Assembly (NCBI GenBank): GCA_963678675.1
Contig: OY783195.1
Location: forward strand, 8,504,001 to 8,568,000
Length of the DNA: 64,000 nt
Direction: 5' to 3'
DNA from: Xiphydria camelus
Taxonomy: Eukaryota; Arthropoda; Insecta; Hymenoptera; Xiphydriidae
The first letter of the stretch is position 1. Every line of letters begins with the position of its first letter. Shown here in pieces: positions 58,501 through 64,000 of this stretch. The position numbers and the translations under genes were made by a program. Under the pieces are notes generated by a model that ran no database searches, was not told the origin of the DNA, and saw only the letters and a list, made by a program, of their open reading frames with translations.

Positions 58501-58776
58501 GAGAAATCTCTCTTCAACTGATACACATTTCCAGTAGTTAGTATCTCTTTTAGAAATGTAAGGATGCACCAAGTTTGACAAAAGGTTAAAGCTGTCTTTG
58601 GACATGCGGTACACAGATTTGAACTTGTCCTCGTGGCCTGCCAGTTCTTGGGTGCAAATGAAAGCATCTCTATTCCTATTTCTCGCGATGTACGGGTGCA
58701 TCCACCACTGGTGACGACGTCGTCTTCGTCTTCTTAAGCATGCCAGAACTATAGCTTCTTCTTCACTTGACGACAT
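50931..58776 (-). CDS. HARBI1-like (PIF/Harbinger) DDE transposase, two exons
   Basis: Exon 1 is 58776-58490 and exon 2 is 51855-50931. Donor ACATTGAG|gtatgc and acceptor cgttttcag|GTATTTGG join an arginine codon and give the family phrase LITLRYLGTGASMASLAF. The spliced product is 403 aa, usual for the family. The N-terminus has an arginine run (residues 14-21) that may act as a nuclear signal, then the helix YRMSKDSFNLLSNLV. The catalytic residues are D167 (NCIGSVDGKHI), D259 (FLVGDEAFPLK) and E296 (RARRVVECAFG). It ends SYRDYLANYF ... VAEDIE-stop. There are no stops or frameshifts. The 6.6-kb intron holds MADF exon 2 and the whole SWIM-type transposon on the other strand, so production of enzyme depends on long splicing. 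Confidence 0.85.
51929..52578 (+). CDS. MADF-BESS protein, exon 2
   Basis: It completes the MADF domain and holds the acidic linker and BESS motif. It lies wholly inside the transposase intron 51856-58489. Confidence 0.85.
52713..52877. mobile_element. 165-bp MITE with GGTACACTGAAAAAA ends
   Basis: GGTACACTGAAAAAAGT is answered by the complement of GGTACACTCAAAAAAATTT. ACAACTAGAAAAATATTG and complement lie inside. Confidence 0.7.
52972..53191. mobile_element. 220-bp piggyBac-type MITE
   Basis: TTAA at 52968-52971 and 53192-53195. The ends are CACTAGAACTACCG and exact complement. A central hairpin, TTTTTTGTAGAGC, is present. Non-coding. Confidence 0.9.
53196..54380. other. transposase intron sequence, no confident gene
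   Basis: A minus-strand frame at 53275-53457 is acidic (ENLDYLENQEVEDPDSIEID) and may be a decayed exon, but it matches nothing I know. The rest is AT-rich. Confidence 0.35.
54381..54420 (+). repeat. left terminal inverted repeat of the DDE-SWIM element
   Basis: 40 bp, complementary to 58055-58094 except at two positions. Confidence 0.95.
55217..57349 (+). CDS. DDE transposase with N-terminal zinc clusters and C-terminal SWIM zinc finger
   Basis: ATG 55217 (aat ATG G context) gives 710 aa. The frame is open 27 bases further up to a possible acceptor, tttcttgcttag, so an upstream exon is possible. Zinc cluster 1 is C13/C16 with C54/C57. Cluster 2 is C138/C141 with C172/C173/H175. The DDE core of DDE_Tnp_4 type has D348 (LLLIFDGTYIRHEK), D428 (GDICIVDRGFRDV) and E476 (VRWVVEAIHGIIGQKYRLLY). 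SWIM is C652-x-C654-x9-C664-x-H666 (YTCECANGK ... GCCSHVAAV). A polyadenylation signal AATAAA is at 57490. It probably cuts and pastes its own element. The fold is Harbinger/ISL2EU-like, but I cannot fix the subfamily. It is coded opposite to the transposase whose intron it occupies. Confidence 0.85.
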   Translation: MEDIGADNKKSKCTNCSVVLRKTSGRAKTVLTVVEAENYSKRADKQINIGDVLCSKCRMIIYRDKNNVEEKSESKSSNENSYSLEPQCSWSSNNSSEPNSQSSTEDPTFQPNTYNTSTSEKEFVDMPIQRVVSTHNYCFICNSSARLINAPFDARLQAYTKKNIFIPNGNRCCEHHLIKKKFFDDELQRLRIHSNTSSIEVSELKKLLEQISIKSNATIADKVGDFSLPEEQLKTFTGLTWENIMQLRDMLTSMRKSECRNVTQALVVFLFKLRSGNSNNMISAVLGIDRPQQVSDYFNEVLNSFEKDVLPLRFGFGSISRADLITHHTSNMARRLYNVNDKLLLIFDGTYIRHEKSKNNEYQRKSFSVQKGVPLCKPFTICTTDGYVVDVPGPFYAKQNDAEIMKIVLQDPNGLQKLMTKGDICIVDRGFRDVVEHLKTKGYEVLMPALKGKRNQLTTMELNDSRRVTKVRWVVEAIHGIIGQKYRLLYNKLNNKLLPKVSLLCRIACFLQNMFGKRLDSDVDMCDQIVAQMNSRQNVDNHLAEEVENQRWSRRKAQFNQLTSSDLLDFPEMTEKDLKILFTGTYQLSQAISYLAEMMNTNNEIDLHYHKEKQDIIKVQVRSRHINSKTYKCFVQYVPNYTGHTGISRYTCECANGKRTVGCCSHVAAVIYYLSHARYLSKVVRPAEILSNLFTVTGVNPVINEDSDED
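58055..58094 (-). repeat. right terminal inverted repeat of the DDE-SWIM element
   Basis: The partner of 54381-54420. The last bases are TAAGCTCTTT. Confidence 0.95.
58490..58776 (-). CDS. HARBI1-like transposase, exon 1
   Basis: ATG at 58776. It encodes MSSSEEEAIVLACLRRRRRR then DKFKSVYRMSKDSFNLLSNL and ends in FLITLR with a standard donor. Confidence 0.85.
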
Positions 58777-59991
58777 ATTTATGAGGCTACACTACAAGAA
58801 ATTTTATTGAAGTAAAATTTCTTACGGCGCGGTAGAAAATGAAACTGCTATGAAACGAAAGTATTCACAGGGAATCGGGGGGTAAGCGCTCGTGGTGGGG
58901 GACGCTGTTTGGGGGGATGAGCGATAGAAGGGTCGGTGAGGAAAGAGGGGATGGGAGAGAAAAAAAAATGCGTAATGGTGGATGTACACTGTAGACTTTT
59001 TCGCTAGATTTTCTCTCGCTAGAGCTGTTCGACACTTAACTCACAAATGGACACAGCATTGAAAGCAGTCTACTAGCTAGATTATACTGGAGAAACGATA
59101 AAAATTTGCTGCCACAGAAATTGTATTCTATTTGACCGACTATATAGTGACCCAGTCTATCGAGAGTGACAGGCGCCGGGTTCCTCGAATCGAAAGCGAA
59201 AGGCCCCTCGACCGCGTGTTCACATTTCAGGAGCCTCGCGGGAGGGCACGGAAACCCTCTGCCTTTCATCGCCTCCGACAAAGTGCAGACCCGCAATAAA
59301 TTAAACTATTGCAGCGCACGTGCACTTGTCCGAGGACTTCTTATCTTCGTTTTGTAACTCTTGTAATAAATTTATGAGGAGCCCTTTCTTCTCTCTTTCT
59401 ACAACCCAATTTCTTAACCACACAATTCGTTTTCTTTTAGTTCGTTTTTCTGTAGTTTTCTTCTTGTTTAAAATGACAATAATGATAGCTGCCGCGATTG
59501 CAGTCCGCCGAGACATTTTACAAAGGTTCCACTCTACGTCCACACGTCCCGTGTGTACACAGCAAATAGAGAAGTCTATACGAAATTAGTCTCAAGCAAC
59601 TCTATGTCAATGTACCTAGTGTACACAGTCAGTAGATTCATCAAGCTAACGATTCTACGATCTAGCCCGATTTTGCTGTACAGTGCACATTCACCATAAA
59701 AGCGGTAACACGCGTAACTGTATACTTGAGAAGTATGCTTGTAAAAGCTTTTTATACAATTATACATGAAGGTGTGTATGGAAAAACTGACACAAATCTT
59801 TACCTGTATAAGACACATGAAAATGTTTGAATGTCTACACTGTATACTTCTACAAGCTGGGCTAGCGTAACTGCACATGAATGTGTGTATGGTCACGATA
59901 AAATTGTGCAAACCTGAGTTTGTAGAGCAGCGAAAGCATAGTTCTCTATGTCATTCATATAAATATAGCAAATAAGAAAGGGTCTCGGGAG
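58777..59991. other. region upstream of the Harbinger transposase; no gene seen
   Basis: It may hold the transposase promoter and the missing right end of the element, but no copy of GGCCGGGTGTCCACC is present. A G-rich run lies at 58870-58960. Weak direct repeats (ACATGAAGGTGTGTATGG / ACATGAATGTGTGTATGG) lie at 59763 and 59874. Confidence 0.4.
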
Positions 59992-60240
59992 ATGTTAGAA
60001 CAGTTTATTCAAATGTATCAAGAAGAAACTTGTTTGTGGCGCATTAAATTGAAAGAGGATCACAATAAATTGGAAAAAAAAGCTGCATATGAAAAGTTAA
60101 TTCTACAATTAAAAGAAATAGAACGTTATACAAATCGTGACATGGTAGTGAAAAAAAATAATAGTTCAAGAACAAATGTTTCTGCAACAAATGCTTTTTC
60201 ATTAGCCATTGTTTACATCAGATCCAACGTTTTTTCTTGC
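59992..60240 (+). pseudogene. MADF-domain fragment of another family
   Basis: The ATG at 59992 gives EQFIQMYQEETCLWRIKLKE then AAYEKLILQLKEIERYTNRD, the N-terminal half of a MADF domain. The KKINSLR block is degraded to KKNNSSRTN, and the frame then runs into unrelated sequence and a hairpin. It is distinct from the 50049 gene and is the relic of another Harbinger-like accessory gene. Confidence 0.6.
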
Positions 60241-60279
60241 TCTTTTTTTCAGAATCACAATAAAAGCAGCCAAACGAAC

Positions 60280-60412
60280 AAGAACATTGATGTTAAAAAA
60301 TTATAACGGAGTTACAATCGTACATTGTCAGTTTGGAAATTTCACTAACATGTATACATACTGACAATGTGCGATTGTAACTCTGTTATAATTTTGTAAC
60401 ATCAATATTGTT
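60280..60412. repeat. hairpin with arms of about 50 bp
   Basis: ATAACGGAGTTACAATCGTA ... TGTCAG is complementary to CTGACAATGTGCGATTGTAA ... GTTATA, with AACATTGATGTTA-type extensions. Confidence 0.85.
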
Positions 60413-60879
60413 GTTTATTTGAATAAAAATAATTTGTTCTAGTCATCGCATCAAACAAAATGCGTTTTTATCAACAGAAACTACCTAGAATAAACGTTTT
60501 TTAGTGTAAGTAAAAAAATATTAAAAATATGATTTTCGAGAAAACTGGAAAAGTATAAAATTTTCCAAGTTTTCCGAGACAAGAAAATTTTTCAGAATCT
60601 CGCAAATATTTTTATTAACAAGTACGGAAAAAATGTTACAGGTGACACTTAATGCAGCTATTTTTAAATCAAATATATTACAACTAATAATTTAACGGAG
60701 AAAGACGTGCAAAAGAAACGTGAAAAGTTTGAGCCCCTGTATTTAGGCTACACGTCGTTGGAACCTCCCACTATTTGGCATTTCAAATGTGATCCATTAG
60801 TACGACAGGTACACAAAGTTTCATCAAAATCGGCAGGATGAAAATTTTTGGGTGGACCACTTGACGAATTTTGCCCCAT
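60413..60879. other. no gene; end of an unidentified element
   Basis: The stretch 60780-60870 (TTTCATCAAAATCGGCAGGA type) looks like the end of another transposon that replaced the upstream part of the second Harbinger copy. Confidence 0.35.
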
Positions 60880-61012
60880 ATATGAACGCAAGAAATTGTC
60901 AATTGGCAAGACACCGACCAGCTATCGTGATTATCTTGCACATTATTTTTTGAGCGAGGCAGGCGCCATTTCTTACCCATGGAAACATTGTGTGGGCGAG
61001 GATATAGAGTAA
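60880..61012 (+). pseudogene. HARBI1-like transposase C-terminal relic
   Basis: It encodes ARNCQLARHRPTSYRDYLAH then YFLSEAGAISYPWKHCVGED to TAA, matching the end of the 50931-58776 enzyme. The catalytic part is missing. Confidence 0.85.
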
Positions 61013-61154
61013 AATAATGAAAATAATGATAAAAGTTTTTTCATACAAAGAACGTAACTCTTTCAGTTTACTGTACATATTACGAGTATGCCATGTTCAT
61101 TTCCGTTCTTTTCTATTTCATGTCTATTAATGCTTTTTAAATGCAATACCTTAT

Positions 61155-61299
61155 TTGATAATCTCACTGCACTTCCAACTTTTGCCCATGCTTTCTCCAA
61201 CACTGACCATTTGGAGTGATCAACTAGAGTGACGTCATACAACCAAGAATGCTTTTCCACCTCCAAACACAAGTCAATGTTTAGTTGATGTTTTTTCAC
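61155..61299 (-). pseudogene. MADF exon 1 relic
   Basis: It matches exon 1 at 50049-50193 (NIDLCLEVEKHSWLYDVTLV, EKAWAKVGSAV), but the start ATG is now GTG and the donor region has changed (TCAAATAAGG for TCAGGTAAG). Confidence 0.85.
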
Positions 61300-61516
61300 T
61301 GCACAACTTGAACGCATCAACAGGACTGATCGGGAGCCGACTGCCGATGAAGATCGTGCACGCAGCGTCTCGTACGACTAATGTAGCCCGACTGCAATCG
61401 GTCACGACTGAAATCGAGTCGGTGGATACGTACCGGTTCAAATGTATGTGAACGATTTTTGTCGCGCGATCGACATCTGGACGATGTGGTTGGCCCGCTC
61501 CGGTGGACACCCGGCC

Positions 61517-62739
61517 TTACTCTCACACTTTGTTTTCGTGCAATTGTTCTTCTCCCACCGTAGAGGAAAAAAACCAGCCCTCATGTCGAAGCGTACCCAA
61601 TATGAATTAGATAGACTTGATGAGATAATTATCAGTGAAATCGTCTGTTTCGTTTTCATCTATTTTTCAACCTACGTTTCATGATAATGAAATGGCAGAC
61701 GTTTATTAATTGTCTACATCATTCCCTTCGTCATGATCGCTTTCCTCATCCATTGTAAATCAAGCAGAGTCGACAGTGATCATTGAATTCGTCTGCCATT
61801 TTGAAAAACCGTTCTTTTGCCACATACATTTTATAATAATGAAATGGCAGACATTTATTAATTCAAATTTTTTAATCCGAAAATTGACAGTTGCAATTAC
61901 GTCTGCCAGTACTGTATACGTTGTCAAAACGTCTGCCACTTTTTTCCTCGTTATTAATTTATCATGAACAATCATATATCCGAGTAACAGACGTTTATTA
62001 ATTATATACCCAACGTACCTATATACCACCTCTCTATGACACGTATGATGACGTGTGTACCGAATACTCGGGACAACCTAAATAGCCTGGCCACTTTTTA
62101 GTCATCTCTTGTAGGATTAAAACTATGGATCTTTTATATTGGCAGACATTTTTACTAATACCTTCTTTTTCCTTGTTCTGCGAAGAATGTGAAAAAATTA
62201 TTTAAAAATAGTATGGACTGCGTTACAGCTTCATGGTATTGATTTGAACGGCACTTATGATCTATTATATATAAAGGTACAATTGCAGTGGCAGACGTTT
62301 ACTAATCATCGCATAAAATCTGTCACTATCTCCTGGTCTTACACGTCTCCGTTCGGTCGAACAGATGCGCCGGGTCATACCATCATATTTCAACTGCTGA
62401 AACGACACCACGGTGAATGTGAAATTTTCGCTTTCGCTGTCGATAGGTGACCTTTCCACTACCAGCCGAACGGAGAAGGTCCGTTTCGACCCAGGACCCT
62501 TCCGATCTTAGTGAGCATTGTTTAAGGGGGTGATATTTCAGTTACGAGAATATAACCCGACATCCCGTCATGAATCCTCCATGTCCTTTCACATTCGCTG
62601 AAATACAGCACTCGGAGAAAGACCAGACTCCGCTTGGACCACCGCGGGTCACCCCTTGGAGAGAATCAGGAAGGCCCCTCCGTCACCCTCAGATATTTTG
62701 CAGAGTCGCCACTAGACTGGGCGCTAGAGGTAGTAAGTG
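61517..62739. repeat. cluster of TGGCAGACGTTTATTAATT words
   Basis: The word or its complement occurs near 61691, 61785, 61841, 61891, 61929, 61986, 62139 and 62288. No gene is visible. The cluster may be the subterminal array of an unrecognised element. Confidence 0.5.
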
Positions 62740-63572
62740 TGCTAAATGTGAGCACCTAATTCCGCCAATGGATGTCACTGAAGAATAGGTCAAACATTAA
62801 TAATCCGAATTTTGCCGGTCCAATTTTGTGGTCTATTTTTTTGTTACCCCCTCTCCTCTTATTTGTAAAGGGAATGGATTGAGCACATGCTATACAGTCA
62901 TTTTCATGATTATATCAGTTATAATTCATAGTATTTTCTAATGATGAAAGTGATGATGAGTTGTTGAACGAAATAAAAAACAGAAATAAAAGTAATAAAA
63001 ACCATTTTTATTAATAAAATAATTATATACTAAAAAACAATGAATTTAAATAGAAATATATGTAAAGTAGGCAAATACAAAATCATATTCATTTAGACAA
63101 TCCTTCTTGATACATGTATATAGAGAGATGCAAAATAACCCTGACTTTTTTGCAATTGCAAGACATTGTTCGACAACTTGCAGTACATTTGCAAGGTTGA
63201 ATTAATGACTGGTAAAGACGGCTTAGTCATTTGTCGTGGACGTAAGTCACACTTCAGCTTTTCATAACCGAATAAGCAATAATTTTTTGTTATTAATAAA
63301 AATTGTTTTTCATTACTTTCATTTCTGTTTCTTATTTCGTTCAACAACCCATCATCACTTTCCTCATTACAAAATACTATAAATTATAACTGAAAGAATC
63401 ATTACAATGACTTTATAGCATGTCCTCAATCCATTCCCTTGACAAATACGAGGAGAGGGGGTAACAAAGAAATGGACCAAACAATGGACCGGCAAGAGAT
63501 CCGGATTATTAATCTTTCACCTGTTCTTAACTGAAATCCATTGGCGGAATTCGGTGTTCACATTTCGCATAC
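62740..63572. mobile_element. 833-bp foldback element
   Basis: The left arm (AATTCCGCCAATGGATGTCA ... ATTAATAATCCG ... AACGAAATAAAAAACAGAAA) is complementary to the right arm ending near 63572. The arms of about 270 bp flank a loop of about 290 bp. Confidence 0.8.
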
Positions 63573-64000
63573 TGAACTAGGGGAGACCGGGGCAGATTCG
63601 CCCACGCGGCACATTCGCCCACCGTTGTTTATTCATAGAACGAGATTTTAAATCTGATTTTCAAACTCGTCATTAGTTTGCGCTGCTAACCAAAGTAACG
63701 TTAATAAAAAGTCGCTTCATTTCTATGTATTTTGAACGAATTGTGCTGTCAAATATATTTTGATACCTTTCATAACCGCAACAGTACATTATTATCATTG
63801 ACATCTGATTTACTTGCTAGAAACAACGTTCCGTGGTTTCAATATACCGCATGTCCTATGGCCAACCGCGCAGGTGAGCTGCGACCTGAATTCTTGACTT
63901 CGGCAGTATTTATGGTACAGTTAGAGTGGGCTTCAGACGAGTGCACTGCATAAGAACGAAAAGTGTCGACTGCTCTTCTAATAGCTGTCAATTCGGAAGA
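63573..64000. other. dispersed-repeat start, no gene
   Basis: It begins GGGGAGACCGGGGCAGATTC and repeats TTCGCCCAC, the usual opening of a common insect repeat. It runs to the window edge. Confidence 0.4.

Larger units (their letters stand above)
47983..58776. mobile_element. PIF/Harbinger-type transposon, autonomous-type coding content (minimum extent)
   Basis: The left end GGCCGGGTGTCCACCGGATC follows TAA, the 3-bp TWA target typical of PIF/Harbinger. It encodes a MADF-BESS protein (plus) and a HARBI1-like transposase (minus) with interleaved exons. It has taken in at least five later insertions (48196-50035 holding a Tc1; 50294-50873; 52713-52877; 52972-53191; 54381-58094). I could not find its right terminal repeat. 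The coding part reaches 58776. Confidence 0.75.
60880..61516. mobile_element. second Harbinger copy, truncated and inverted
   Basis: Read from 61516 inward: the end GGCCGGGTGTCCACCGGAGC with TTA outside, the CAGTCG array, a MADF exon 1 relic, then the transposase C-terminus. This is the same order as 47983-51060 without the three insertions found there. It breaks off at about 60880. Confidence 0.85.

Noticed and set aside
59301..59911. Short frames around 59.3-59.9 kb
   Set aside because: No domain, splice or start support. They overlap on both strands.
47983..61516. A single 13.5-kb Harbinger element with these two ends
   Set aside because: Outer triplets differ (TAA, TTA), and inward homology shows both ends are left ends.

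Overview
This is animal nuclear DNA, most likely from an insect. It is AT-rich and gene-poor, with GT-AG introns. It carries MADF and BESS domains, which are expanded in arthropods, and a very dense load of cut-and-paste DNA transposons. I see no bacterial operon, CRISPR array, rRNA operon or reverse transcriptase. I cannot name the species.

Host genes are few. The best one is a seven-exon gene on the minus strand (20373-30943). All six splice junctions agree in phase and give about 394 codons. Its peptide motifs match EFHB/CFAP21, an EF-hand protein of ciliary doublet microtubules, and its introns are packed with nested transposons. Two orphan exons, at 1513-1687 (minus) and 17574-17656 (plus), probably belong to other host genes.

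The most interesting region is 47.9-61.5 kb, a PIF/Harbinger-type transposon. A MADF-BESS gene on the plus strand (exons 50049-50193 and 51929-52578, 264 aa) and a HARBI1-like DDE transposase on the minus strand (exons 58490-58776 and 50931-51855, 403 aa) are interdigitated: each has an exon inside the other's intron, and both reading frames are intact. The transposase intron also holds a complete 3.7-kb element (54381-58094) with 40-bp terminal inverted repeats. That element encodes an intact DDE transposase with two N-terminal zinc-binding clusters and a C-terminal SWIM zinc finger. A decayed second Harbinger copy at 60880-61516 acts as an empty-site reference for later insertions into the first.

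Region by region: 0-4.3 kb holds MITEs and a small LTR-retroelement remnant. 4.3-7.0 kb holds a second Harbinger-type set, with a Myb/SANT gene split by an insertion and a HARBI1 first exon. 7.2-14.1 kb is one 6.9-kb non-coding element. 14-20 kb has foldback MITEs, a host terminal exon and a pogo-type MITE. 20-31 kb is the EFHB-like gene. 31-37 kb has a THAP-bearing element, a three-layer nest and a 129-bp minisatellite. 37.9-44.4 kb is a large nested element containing a pogo-type relic, a 5S-like fragment and a tRNA-like palindrome. 44.5-45.8 kb is a Tc1 relic. 47.9-61.5 kb is the Harbinger complex. 61.5-64 kb has motif repeats and another foldback.
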